Assembly (NCBI GenBank): GCA_035651595.1
Contig: DASRFJ010000043.1
Coordinates: 26,562-90,561 of the forward strand
Length of the DNA stretch: 64,000 nt
Direction: 5' to 3'
Source: JAFARZ01 sp035651595
Lineage (GTDB): Bacteria; Actinomycetota; Actinomycetes; Streptosporangiales; Streptosporangiaceae
Shown here: positions 50,747-59,153 of the stretch, in pieces
Numbering within the stretch: the first letter of the stretch is position 1
Layout of the letters: each line of letters begins with the position of its first letter
Notes under the pieces: model-generated
What the model was told of the DNA's origin: nothing
The model's input: only the letters and a program-made list of their open reading frames with translations
Database searches by the model: none
Made by a program: the position numbers and the translations under genes

Positions 50747-52476
50747 TAGTGCTCGCTCCTGCCGTTCACGGCGTTCTCATGGGCGGTTTCCAACGGCGGG
50801 ATGGTCTGCTCCAGGCCGTGCGAGGCGCGTCCGGCGACGATGTGCGGATAATGCAGCTCGAACGCGGGCCGCTCGGACCGGATCCGCGGGATCCGGTAGA
50901 AGTTGTGCCGCGGCGGCGGGCAGGACGTCGCCCACTCCAGCGAGGAGCAGTAGCCCCACGGGTCCTCGACGTCGACCCGCTCGCCGTGCCGCCAGGACAC
51001 GTACACGTTCCAGAAGAACACCAGGATCGACAGCGCCAGGATCCACGAGCCCACGGTGGAGATGACGTTCAGCGTCGTCACGTTCCCCGGCAGGTCCGGG
51101 TAGTTCGCCGTGCGCCGCACCTGTCCCTCGACGCCGGCCCAGTGCTGCACGAGGAACGTCATGTTGAACCCGATGAACAGCAGCCAGAACTGGACCTTGC
51201 CGAGCTTCGAGCCGAGCATATGCCCGGTCATCTTGGGCCACCAGAAGTAGAAGCCCGCGAACATCGCGAACAGCACGGTGCCGGCCAGCACATAGTGGAA
51301 GTGCGCCACCACGAAATACGAGTCGGACACCGCGAAGTCCAGCGGCGGTGAGGCCAGGATGATGCCGGTGATTCCGCCGAACAGGAAGATGACCAGGAAG
51401 CCGACCGAATACAGCATGGCCGGCTCGAAAGTCAGTTGCCCTCGCCACATCGTGCCGGCCCAGTTGAAGAACTTCACGCCGGTCGGTATCGCGATCAGGA
51501 ACGTCATGAAGGAGAAAAATGGCAGGAGAACAGCACCCGTCGTGAACATGTGATGCGCCCACACGGTCATCGACAGGCCGGCGATCGCGATCGTCGCGGC
51601 GATCAGCGTCTTGTAGCCGAACAGCGGCTTGCGGCTGAACACCGGCAGGATCTCGGTCACGATGCCGAAGAACGGCAACGCGAGAATATAGACCTCCGGA
51701 TGGCCGAAGAACCAGAACAGGTTCTGCCACAAGATCGCGCCGCCGGAAGCCGCGTCGAACACGTGCGCGCCCAGCCGCCGGTCGATCTCCAGCACCAGCA
51801 GCGCGGCGGCCAGCACCGGGAACGCCATCAGGATCAGCATCGAGGTGAGCAGCGCGTTCCAGGTGAAGATCGGCATCCGGAACATCGTCATGCCCGGCGC
51901 CCGCATGCAGAAGATCGTGGTGACGAAGTTGACCCCGCCCAGGATCGTGCCGAATCCAGACAGCACCAGGCCCATGATCCACATGTCGGCGCCGACGCCC
52001 GGCGAGTAGATCGCGCTGGTCAGCGGCGCGTAGGCGTACCACCCGAACGCCGCCGACCCGCCCGGCGCCAGGAACGAGGCGAGCAGGATCAGGCCGCCGA
52101 ACGCGAACAGGTAGTAGCTCAGCAGGTTCAGCCGCGGAAACGCGACGTCGGGCGACCCGATCTGGAGCGGCAGCAGCTCGTTGGCGAATCCCACGAACAG
52201 CGGCGTGGCGAACAGCAGCAGCATCAGCGTGCCGTGCATCGTGAACAGCTCGTTGTACTGCTGGTCGGACACGAAGTGCAGGGTCGGGCCGAGCAGCTGG
52301 ATGCGCATCATCATCGCCATGACGCCCGCGCACAGGAAGAAGAAGAACGAGGTGATCAGGTACATGTGCCCGATGACCTTGTGGTCGGTCGACGACAGCC
52401 AGCCGGCCAGCACCTGACCTTTGGTGCGCGTCACTCTCCGTGGCGCTGCGATGACCGGTTGCTCAATAGTGCTCAT
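50746..52476 (-). CDS. ctaD: cytochrome c oxidase subunit I
   Basis: The 576-residue heme-copper oxidase core reduces oxygen and pumps protons. Twelve membrane helices are predicted. Heme and copper ligands lie in ELFTMHGTLMLLLFATP, FFGHPEVYILALP and WAHHMFTTG. The ATG at 52476 overlaps the ctaC stop (ATGA). The gene lies between ctaC and ctaF, as in other actinobacteria; the qcrCAB genes are not in this window. Confidence 0.96.
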   Translation of the reverse strand: MSTIEQPVIAAPRRVTRTKGQVLAGWLSSTDHKVIGHMYLITSFFFFLCAGVMAMMMRIQLLGPTLHFVSDQQYNELFTMHGTLMLLLFATPLFVGFANELLPLQIGSPDVAFPRLNLLSYYLFAFGGLILLASFLAPGGSAAFGWYAYAPLTSAIYSPGVGADMWIMGLVLSGFGTILGGVNFVTTIFCMRAPGMTMFRMPIFTWNALLTSMLILMAFPVLAAALLVLEIDRRLGAHVFDAASGGAILWQNLFWFFGHPEVYILALPFFGIVTEILPVFSRKPLFGYKTLIAATIAIAGLSMTVWAHHMFTTGAVLLPFFSFMTFLIAIPTGVKFFNWAGTMWRGQLTFEPAMLYSVGFLVIFLFGGITGIILASPPLDFAVSDSYFVVAHFHYVLAGTVLFAMFAGFYFWWPKMTGHMLGSKLGKVQFWLLFIGFNMTFLVQHWAGVEGQVRRTANYPDLPGNVTTLNVISTVGSWILALSILVFFWNVYVSWRHGERVDVEDPWGYCSSLEWATSCPPPRHNFYRIPRIRSERPAFELHYPHIVAGRASHGLEQTIPPLETAHENAVNGRSEH

Positions 52477-53291
52477 TGGGTGCTCCCGGAATGCTGTACG
52501 GCCTGCTGCTGCGCCATGTACTGCTGGAACTGCTGTGGCGTGACGATCTTGATCGTGGCCAGCATGCGCGAGTGGTAAACGCCGCAAAGTTCACTGCAAT
52601 GAATGATGAAGGTCCCGGTCTTGGTCGCGGTGATCGTGAAGTGGTTCGGGTGGTCCGGGATGACGTCCCGCTTGAACAGGAACTCTGGCACCCAGAACGC
52701 GTGCACGACGTCCGCCGACGCCAGGTTGAACTGCACCGTCTCGCCGGTCGGGATCTCCAGCACCGGCAGCGACTGCTTGTCGGCCGGCAGGGTCGGGTCC
52801 CACATGTTGCCGACGCTCGTCACCTTGTACTGCGGGTACTGGAACTCCCAGCTCCACTGGAACCCGGTGACGTCGACCGTCACCGCCGGGTTCTTCGGCA
52901 GCTTGTCGATGTAGTTCTCGTCCTTCGCGGTGAAGTAGAAGAGCACCGCGATCAGCACGAACGGCACCGCCGTATACATGATCTCGATCGGCATGTTGTA
53001 CCGCACCTGCGGCGGGAGCTTGTCGCCCCGCTTGCGGTGGAATACCACTGCCCACAGGATCAGGCCCCAGACCACGGCGGCCACGAGCATGCCGGCGATC
53101 CAGGAGCCCTGCCACAGCGTGACGACGGTCTTCCCCTGCTCGGTAACCGGGTCAGGGAAGCCGATCCTGGTGAACGAGTTGTTCGCACAGCCGGACAGGC
53201 CGATGACCACGGCGGCGAGCACGAGAGCCCGCACCGCGTTGCGCGTGCCTGTGCGTCGGCGGGGAGACCCCGGGGCGCGGTCGGTAGTCAA
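52473..53291 (-). CDS. ctaC: cytochrome c oxidase subunit II
   Basis: The 272-residue lipoprotein delivers electrons to subunit I through CuA. A signal with the lipobox GLSGC puts the modified cysteine at 35. Two membrane helices follow, then a cupredoxin domain. The CuA ligands are visible in VVHAFWVPEF and CSELCGVYHSRM. A TTG start at 53291 is preferred, because GAGGAAGG lies 8 nt upstream and the family start TTDRAP follows; upstream in-frame starts would add a non-signal tail. Confidence 0.92.
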   Translation of the reverse strand: MTTDRAPGSPRRRTGTRNAVRALVLAAVVIGLSGCANNSFTRIGFPDPVTEQGKTVVTLWQGSWIAGMLVAAVVWGLILWAVVFHRKRGDKLPPQVRYNMPIEIMYTAVPFVLIAVLFYFTAKDENYIDKLPKNPAVTVDVTGFQWSWEFQYPQYKVTSVGNMWDPTLPADKQSLPVLEIPTGETVQFNLASADVVHAFWVPEFLFKRDVIPDHPNHFTITATKTGTFIIHCSELCGVYHSRMLATIKIVTPQQFQQYMAQQQAVQHSGSTQ

Positions 53292-53426
53292 GGCGAGGGC
53301 CTTCCTCGGTTCTGCTACAGCGTGTCGTGCAAACAGTATCGCGCCCGCCCCCGCGGCTGGCGAGTGACCCCCGCCGTTTCCGGAATCCCCGGGCGTAGCC
53401 GCCGCCCGCGCGGGCATCATTGACAG

Positions 53427-53744
53427 GTGAGGCTGCACCGGGCTCGCTCGAAACCCCAGGATTCAGAACGGCCTGTGGTTTCTCCTCCGGCACCCGCGCC
53501 ACCCCAGCAGCCTGCCGTCGCACTCACGATCGATGCACTCGGCCGTAAATGCCCGATCCCCATCATCATGCTCGCCGAGCAGATCCGGGACGTGCCCGTG
53601 GGCGCCGTCGTGGCCGTGCTCGCCGACGACCCCGCCGCGTACACCGACGTTCCGTCCTGGTGCGCGATGAAGTCACACGACTTCGCCGGCTACCAGACCC
53701 TGCACCAAGGCGGCTGGGCCCTGTTCATCCGCCGCGGCTACTGA
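53427..53744 (+). CDS. TusA-like sulfurtransferase family protein
   Basis: The 105-residue protein has a Pro-rich N-terminal tail of about 30 residues and a TusA fold with the signature LGRKCPIPIIMLAEQI, in which Cys is the sulfur carrier. The C-terminus HQGGWALFIRRGY is typical of the actinobacterial group. It is divergent from ctaC. The start GTG at 53427 is uncertain and a GTG at 53475 would remove the tail. It may move sulfur for cofactor or copper-centre work, but no partner is seen. Confidence 0.82.
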   Translation: MRLHRARSKPQDSERPVVSPPAPAPPQQPAVALTIDALGRKCPIPIIMLAEQIRDVPVGAVVAVLADDPAAYTDVPSWCAMKSHDFAGYQTLHQGGWALFIRRGY

Positions 53745-53773
53745 ACCCATCCGCTGATCGGCGCGCGCACGAC

Positions 53774-53861
53774 CGAACAACGTGGCGGTTTACCTCTTTG
53801 TGGTCGCCTGACCCCCGGATGTGGGGGTCGATCTTCCACGAGGGGAGAATCCTCCACGTTG
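53774..53861. repeat. 88-nt palindromic repeat (family copy 2), likely bidirectional terminator
   Basis: Forty-one-nt arms starting AACAACGTGG pair imperfectly around GGATGT, with the innermost CCCCC/GGGGG exact. It lies between the convergent TusA-like and ctaG genes. The left arm is homologous to the repeat at 42136-42219. Confidence 0.7.
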
Positions 53862-53904
53862 TTTGGGCGCCGAGCGGGAGGTGACGGAAACGGTGCGTCC
53901 CGGG

Positions 53905-54969
53905 TCAGCGCGGGGGCTTGAAGCGGCCGGTGAAGCGGGAGTCGGTCTCCCACCAGGGACGTTCGTCGGTCTCCGGGACTGTGGTGGCTACCGGGGCTGG
54001 AGTGGTTGATGGGGTCTGGGCGGCTGGGGTCTGGGCGGCTGGGGTCTGGGCGGCCGGGGTCTGGGCGGCTGGGGTCTGGGCGGCTGGGGTCTGGGCTGCG
54101 CGGGCGGCGCGGGCGGCGGCGCGGGCGTCTAGTTCGGCGTCGATCTTCGCCGCCGCCGACTCATCCTCGCGCATCATCGCGATGAGCTGAGCGGCCAGGA
54201 ACGGCAGGCCGACCACGTCGCCGAGCACCCAGAGCACTCCCCCGCCGATGACCTGGTCGGTCCGTAGCGTCGGGCCCCACGGGCGGGCCACCGCGTGGTA
54301 CCAGGCGGCGCCGATCAGGCCGTTGTCGGCGATGATCGCCAGGCCGAGCACCGCGTCGCCGATCACCTCCGCGCCGGTGATCCACATGGACACCGCATAG
54401 GAATAGGCCTTGGGCACCGGGTCGACGCGCAGCAGGGTCCAGAAGAACGCGAAGCCCGGCACGATCAGCGCCAGGTAGGTCAGTTCGCGGATCGCGGTGC
54501 TGTGGAACGACGCCGTGTACCAGGGCGAGAAGTACATCACGAACGGCACGAGCACCAGGGCGAACGTGGTGATCGCCGGGAACGTGAGCACCTTCGCGAC
54601 CCGGGACCCGATGGCCCGCTCCAGCCACCGGGCGGAGAACGCCGTCGTGATCAGCGTGATGGGCCGTCCGAGCGCGAGGAACAGCGGGGTCACGAGAACG
54701 AGCAGCACGGTCTGCGTGGCCCTGGCGTAGAACAGCGCGCCCTGGTACACCCCGATCCAGGACATCGTGGCCAGCACCAGCGGCCCTAGGCCGAGCCCCA
54801 GGAACCAGATCGGCCGCGCCACGCCCCATTCGGTCACGCGTCGTACCCGGCGCATCGCGTACAGGTATCCCCCGCCGAGCACGAGCACCACCGCGAGCAC
54901 CCAGGGATCGAGCGTCCACCGGAAGAACGCGCCGCTCAGGGTCAGGACTGGGGGGCCGTGATAGGGCAT
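53905..54969 (-). CDS. ctaG: cytochrome c oxidase assembly factor CtaG (caa3 type)
   Basis: The 354-residue membrane protein has about seven to eight helices. Family landmarks are MSWIGVYQGALFYARATQ, VLVTPLFLALGRPIT and YFSPWYTASFHSTAIRELTY. It is thought to help insert copper in the oxidase. The C-terminal about 70 residues are a disordered tail containing six AQTPA-type repeats. The gene lies just beyond the ctaCDF operon. TAGCGT lies 6 nt before the ATG, so it is probably leaderless. Confidence 0.88.
   Translation of the reverse strand: MPYHGPPVLTLSGAFFRWTLDPWVLAVVLVLGGGYLYAMRRVRRVTEWGVARPIWFLGLGLGPLVLATMSWIGVYQGALFYARATQTVLLVLVTPLFLALGRPITLITTAFSARWLERAIGSRVAKVLTFPAITTFALVLVPFVMYFSPWYTASFHSTAIRELTYLALIVPGFAFFWTLLRVDPVPKAYSYAVSMWITGAEVIGDAVLGLAIIADNGLIGAAWYHAVARPWGPTLRTDQVIGGGVLWVLGDVVGLPFLAAQLIAMMREDESAAAKIDAELDARAAARAARAAQTPAAQTPAAQTPAAQTPAAQTPAAQTPSTTPAPVATTVPETDERPWWETDSRFTGRFKPPR
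54011..54100. repeat. six 15-bp tandem repeats in ctaG
   Basis: GGGGTCTGGG begins at 54011, 54026, 54041, 54056, 54071 and 54086. The units encode repeated AQTPA on the minus strand, and the copy number is likely to vary between strains. Confidence 0.85.
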
Positions 54970-54975
54970 CTCATC

Positions 54976-54981
54976 ACGCTA
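54976..54981 (-). promoter_or_regulatory. -10 box TAGCGT of ctaG
   Basis: Minus-strand TAGCGT is 6 nt from the ATG at 54969, with no ribosome site. Confidence 0.45.
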
Positions 54982-55125
54982 CCGGCCGCCGTCGGAGGTC
55001 AAGTCCTCGGTAACAGTTCAGTACGAAATTGTCATGTTCGCTCTTGCGCGAAATTGAATCCGGCAGGAAGGTGATCTCTGGGGACCCAACGCCCATCTCC
55101 GCACAGGATCAAAGGAGCGGCACAT

Positions 55126-57105
55126 ATGCCTCATGTACCACGAAGTCTGCGCGCCGTCGGAGTGGCGGCCGCGGCTTCTGCCCTTCTCGCCGGCGTGCTG
55201 TCGGCTACCGCGTCGGCCCAGCCCACCGGCCGGGTGCCGATCGCCGGCACGCACCCCTACTGGGCCAGCGCCACAAAGCACATGGCCCAGCAGCAGGTGA
55301 CGGGCGCCGTTACCGCGAACGTGTACCTGGCCAGCCGGGACGCGTCCGGCCTCGCCGCGTACGCGAGCGCGGTCTCGACGCCAGGCAACGCCCTCTACGG
55401 GCACTACCTCACCGCAGCGGAGGTGGCCGCGCGGTTCGGGCCGACCGCGGCCGAGTCGAGCGCCGTGCAGAGCTGGCTCACCGGGACCGGACTGCACGTA
55501 GTAAAGGTGCAGAACGGCATCGGTGGCTTCGTCCGGGTCCAGGGTTCCCTGCAGCAGGCTCAGCAGGCGTTCGGCGTGACGTTCGGGATGTTCAAGGGGC
55601 CGGACAACAAGACCGACCGGGCGCCCGAGCAGGCCGCAACCGTGCCGGCCAGCGTGGCCAGCGCCGTCAGCGGCATCAGTGGCCTGGACACCGCCAGCCA
55701 CATGGCGAAGCCGCAAGACACGCTGCCGCCGCCCGGGCCGAACTTCTGGGTCGCGCCGCCGTGCTCGCAGTTCTTCGGTGAGCTGCGCGCGAACACCGAG
55801 CCGAAGGCCTTCGGCACCCACGAGCCGTACGTCAACTGCGGCTACACGCCCAAGCAGGTTCGCGGCGCGTACGGCATCACCGGCTCCGGGATGACCGGCA
55901 AGGGCCAGACGGTCGCCGTCGTGGACGCCTACGCCTCACCCACCATGCTGAGCGACGCGAACCAGTACGCCAAGGTCACCGGTGACCCGGGCTTCGCCCC
56001 CGGCCAGTACAACCAGGTCCTGGCCAGCACGTTCACCGACACCGTGGCGTGCGCCGCACCGGGCTGGTACGGCGAGGAGTCGCTCGACGTCGAGGCCGTG
56101 CACGGCGAGGCGCCGAACGCGAACGTGACCTACGTCGGCGCGGCGAGCTGCAACGACAGCGACCTGCTCGCGGCGCTCGCGCTGGTCGTGGACAACCACC
56201 TGGCGAGCATCGTCAGCAACTCGTGGGGCGAGCCGTTCGACCAGGCCTCGCTCATCGACACCTACAACCAGGTCTTCCAGGCCGGCGCGGCCGAGGGCAT
56301 CGGATTCTTCTTCTCCACCGGCGACAACGGCTACGAGAGCCCGGTAGAGGACGCCGGTTCGGACCAGATCCAGGTCACCTGGCCTGACTCGAGTCCGTTC
56401 GTCACCGCGGTGGGCGGCACCAGCCTGGCCGTCGGGGTGTTCAACACCTACGAGTTCGAGACCTCGTGGGGCACGGTGACCGACCCGCTGGCCGCCAACG
56501 GCCGCTCGTGGTCCGTACCCCCGCCAGGTGGCAACTACGGCGGCTCCGGCGGCGGCGGCGTGAGTACGTTCTTCACCCAGCCGTCCTACCAGGCCGGCGT
56601 CGTGCCGACCAGCCTCGCGACCTCGCTGCCGAACGGCGCCACGGCAACCCAGCCGATGCGTGTCGTACCGGACGTGGCCGCGCTCGGTGACCCGAACACC
56701 GGGTTCGCCATCGGCCAGACCACCCTCCAGCCGGACGGCACCACGTTCGCGTTCTCGATGAGCCGGATCGGCGGGACCAGCGTCGCCTGCCCGACGTTCG
56801 CCGGCATCGAGGCGGACGCGCAGCAGGCCGCCGGGCACCCGCTCGGCTTCGCCAACCCGGCGATCTACCAGCGGTTCGGCACGCCGGCGTTCCACGACGT
56901 GACCGACCACCCGCTGGGCCCCGGCTTCCTCGCCGAGGTCCGGAACAACTACACCAACTCGGCCACCAAGGCCCTGCCGCTCGTCACGTCGCTGCGGATG
57001 CTCGGCATCAACGGCGTGGGCGCGTACGCCCTGCCCGCGGTCAAGGGTTACGACGACGCCACCGGCGTCGGATCACCCAGGCAGTACGTACAGTCCTTCC
57101 GGTAA
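55126..57105 (+). CDS. secreted S53-family (sedolisin) serine carboxyl peptidase
   Basis: The 659-residue preproprotein has a signal peptide (cut near residue 31, TASA/QP), an S53 pro-domain (about 35-190, with YGHYLTAAEVAARFGP) and the catalytic domain. The catalytic Glu and Asp are in EESLDVE, and the nucleophile Ser in GGTSVACPTFAGI. The terminal GYDDATGVGSP is the calcium site. Sedolisins work at acid pH outside the cell. AAAGGAG lies 8 nt before the ATG, and a strong terminator follows. It is monocistronic. The 156-nt upstream gap shows no clear regulator site. Confidence 0.93.
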   Translation: MPHVPRSLRAVGVAAAASALLAGVLSATASAQPTGRVPIAGTHPYWASATKHMAQQQVTGAVTANVYLASRDASGLAAYASAVSTPGNALYGHYLTAAEVAARFGPTAAESSAVQSWLTGTGLHVVKVQNGIGGFVRVQGSLQQAQQAFGVTFGMFKGPDNKTDRAPEQAATVPASVASAVSGISGLDTASHMAKPQDTLPPPGPNFWVAPPCSQFFGELRANTEPKAFGTHEPYVNCGYTPKQVRGAYGITGSGMTGKGQTVAVVDAYASPTMLSDANQYAKVTGDPGFAPGQYNQVLASTFTDTVACAAPGWYGEESLDVEAVHGEAPNANVTYVGAASCNDSDLLAALALVVDNHLASIVSNSWGEPFDQASLIDTYNQVFQAGAAEGIGFFFSTGDNGYESPVEDAGSDQIQVTWPDSSPFVTAVGGTSLAVGVFNTYEFETSWGTVTDPLAANGRSWSVPPPGGNYGGSGGGGVSTFFTQPSYQAGVVPTSLATSLPNGATATQPMRVVPDVAALGDPNTGFAIGQTTLQPDGTTFAFSMSRIGGTSVACPTFAGIEADAQQAAGHPLGFANPAIYQRFGTPAFHDVTDHPLGPGFLAEVRNNYTNSATKALPLVTSLRMLGINGVGAYALPAVKGYDDATGVGSPRQYVQSFR

Positions 57106-57112
57106 CGCGACG

Positions 57113-57148
57113 GGCTCCCGGCGGGGTCACCTGACCCTGCCGGGAGCC
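57113..57148. terminator. terminator between the S53 peptidase and the PfkB kinase genes
   Basis: GGCTCCCGGC pairs with GCCGGGAGCC, and an inner GGTCA/TGACC pair extends the stem. It separates two convergent genes. Confidence 0.7.
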
Positions 57149-57165
57149 GCGGAATCGCGCTGTCG

Positions 57166-58131
57166 TTAAGAGATAAACGGGGTTAGCTCGGCAGCGGCGG
57201 ATTCGCCGTAGCATGCGGCGAACCGGGCCGTCAGCGCCTCGGGCTTCAGCTCATACTCCTGGGTGCCGATCGTCTCGAGCGCGTGTACCGCCAGCAGGTT
57301 GCCCAGCTGAGCGGCGCGCTCCAGGGACAGGCCCCAGGCGATCGCGGCCAGGAAGCCGGAGCGGAACGCGTCGCCGGCACCGGTCGGCTCGGCCATCGAG
57401 GCATCGGCGACGCCGGGCACCTCAACCGGGGGCTCGCCCTTGCGCTCCACGCGAGCACCGTCGGCGCCCAGGGTGGTCACCCTGATCGCCACGTGGTCGA
57501 GGACCTCGGCGGGGGTCCAGCCGGTCTTCTGCTCGATCAGGGCGCCCTCGTACTCGTTGGAGAACAGGTACGCGGCACCGTCCACCAGGTCATGCACCCC
57601 GCCGCCGTCCACGCGGGCGAGCTGCCAGGAGGTGTCGGCGGCGAACGGGAGACCGAGCTTGCGGCACTGGGCGGTGAAGCTCAGCATGGCCTCGGGATCG
57701 GTGGCTCCGATCAGCACCAGGTCGCACTGGCCGGCCAGCGGCGTCAGGTCGATCTCGACGTCCTCGCTCATCGCGCCAGGGTAGAACGACCCGATCTGGT
57801 TGCCCACCTCGTCGAGGGTGGCGGTGAACCGCGCGGTGTGCCGCAGCTGCGACTCGCGGACCTGGCTGGTGTCCACGCCGTGCCGCTCCAGCCAGCCGCG
57901 GTACTCGCCGAAGTCTGGTCCGACGCTGCCGACGAGGCGCGGGCGCAGCCCGAGCACGGCCAGGCCGAACGCGATGTTGGCGGCGACTCCGCCGCGCCTG
58001 ATCTGCAGTTCGTCCACCAGGAAACTGAGCGCCACCTTGTCGAGCTTGTCCGCGACGAGCTGGTCGGTGAATTTTCCGGGGAACGTCATCAGGTGATCGG
58101 TCGCGATCGACCCGGTAACGGCTATTTGCAC
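57166..58131 (-). CDS. PfkB-family carbohydrate (ribokinase/adenosine-kinase-like) kinase
   Basis: The 321-residue cytoplasmic kinase has the N-terminal RRGGVAANIAFGLAVLG substrate loop (about residues 45-61) and the C-terminal anion hole and catalytic base in PTGAGDAFRSGF. The family phosphorylates sugars or nucleosides. This subgroup near cytochrome oxidase and erpA is often adenosine-kinase-like, but the substrate is not certain. The GTG start at 58131 follows a TAAGTT box by 6 nt, and that box overlaps the erpA stop. Confidence 0.88.
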   Translation of the reverse strand: MQIAVTGSIATDHLMTFPGKFTDQLVADKLDKVALSFLVDELQIRRGGVAANIAFGLAVLGLRPRLVGSVGPDFGEYRGWLERHGVDTSQVRESQLRHTARFTATLDEVGNQIGSFYPGAMSEDVEIDLTPLAGQCDLVLIGATDPEAMLSFTAQCRKLGLPFAADTSWQLARVDGGGVHDLVDGAAYLFSNEYEGALIEQKTGWTPAEVLDHVAIRVTTLGADGARVERKGEPPVEVPGVADASMAEPTGAGDAFRSGFLAAIAWGLSLERAAQLGNLLAVHALETIGTQEYELKPEALTARFAACYGESAAAELTPFIS

Positions 58132-58137
58132 CCGTTT

Positions 58138-58143
58138 AACTTA
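58138..58143 (-). promoter_or_regulatory. -10 box TAAGTT overlapping the erpA stop codon
   Basis: The first three bases, TAA (58143-58141), are the erpA stop. The box is 6 nt from the GTG of the PfkB gene. Confidence 0.4.
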
Positions 58144-58488
58144 GTGGAAAGAGTCGCCGCACGCGCAAGAGCCGGTCGCATTGGGGTTGTCGATCGTGAA
58201 GCCCTGCTTCTCGATCGTGTCCACGAAGTCGATCGTGGCACCCATCAGGTACGGGGCGCTCATCTTGTCGGTGACCACGTGCACGCCACCGAAGTCGCTC
58301 ACGATGTCGCCGTCGATCTCACGCTCGTCGAAGTACAGCTGGTAGCGCAGACCCGAGCAGCCGCCCGGCTGCACGGCGATACGCAGCTTGAGGTCGTCCC
58401 GGCCCTCCTGGGCAAGCAGGCTGCTCACCTTGGCGGCAGCGCCATCGGTGAGGATGACACCCTGGGCGGTCTCCTGCTGAACGGTCAC
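58141..58488 (-). CDS. erpA: iron-sulfur cluster insertion protein
   Basis: The 115-residue A-type carrier holds an Fe-S cluster with three cysteines, in PGGCSGLRY and in NATGSCACGDSF at the C-terminus. GAGGAG lies 7 nt before the GTG at 58488. It sits beside the oxidase genes and the PfkB kinase, as in many actinobacteria. Confidence 0.95.
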   Translation of the reverse strand: MTVQQETAQGVILTDGAAAKVSSLLAQEGRDDLKLRIAVQPGGCSGLRYQLYFDEREIDGDIVSDFGGVHVVTDKMSAPYLMGATIDFVDTIEKQGFTIDNPNATGSCACGDSFH

Positions 58489-58556
58489 CTTTGTACTCCT
58501 CGAATCGGCCTTGGTTAACGTTCCAGCTACAACTGTATGCGGTCGGGGGGCATTCC

Positions 58557-59138
58557 CTACAGCCCGGGGGCGCCCCAGACCGGGAACCAGCGGGCGAGAT
58601 CGGGCTCCCACTTCAGATCGTCCCCGATTACGCCCTTGACCTGGAGTTCCAGGGCATTGTCCCGGCGCTCGCCGGTGGTGGGGGCGAACGGGTAGAACGC
58701 GCCGCGCTTGTACAGGTACACCAGGCCGAGGCGGCGTTCCTCGGGGTCCTTGAAGGCCACCAGCGTGCACAGCAGCTGCGGGCCGAACCCGTTGTCGACC
58801 AGCGCCGAGTTGACCGCGTGCAGGTCCGTGACCAGCGCCTCCAGCTCGGTGGACATCCGGGAGCTGACCAGCCAGGTGAACCCGTACGTGTCCTTGGTCA
58901 CCTCGACGGGGAGGCCGCCCTCGCTGCTAGAACTGGCGTTGAGCAGGTCGCGGACGTCCTTTTCGACGTCCGCGAACGAGCGGCCCTCCACCGAGCGGAA
59001 ACATACCGAGCCCGAACCGGTCGGCGTAAAGCTCGCCCCTGCCTCCAGCGTGATCGCGGCGCTGGGCAGCGCGAACAGGTCGTCGAGCTTGGGCTGGACC
59101 GGCTTGGTGCGGCCCAGGATCGTGTCGAGGAAGCCCAT
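58557..59138 (-). CDS. pspAB: PspA-associated protein PspAB
   Basis: The 193-residue protein starts with the family hallmark MGFLDTILGRTKP and LDDLFALPSAAITL. The later DTYGFTWLVSSRM and YKRGAFYPFAP are also conserved. PspAB accompanies PspA in actinobacterial envelope-stress loci; its biochemical role is unknown. It follows htpX by 15 nt and should be cotranscribed with it. Confidence 0.9.
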   Translation of the reverse strand: MGFLDTILGRTKPVQPKLDDLFALPSAAITLEAGASFTPTGSGSVCFRSVEGRSFADVEKDVRDLLNASSSSEGGLPVEVTKDTYGFTWLVSSRMSTELEALVTDLHAVNSALVDNGFGPQLLCTLVAFKDPEERRLGLVYLYKRGAFYPFAPTTGERRDNALELQVKGVIGDDLKWEPDLARWFPVWGAPGL

Positions 59139-59153
59139 GTCCTAGCCGGCTCC

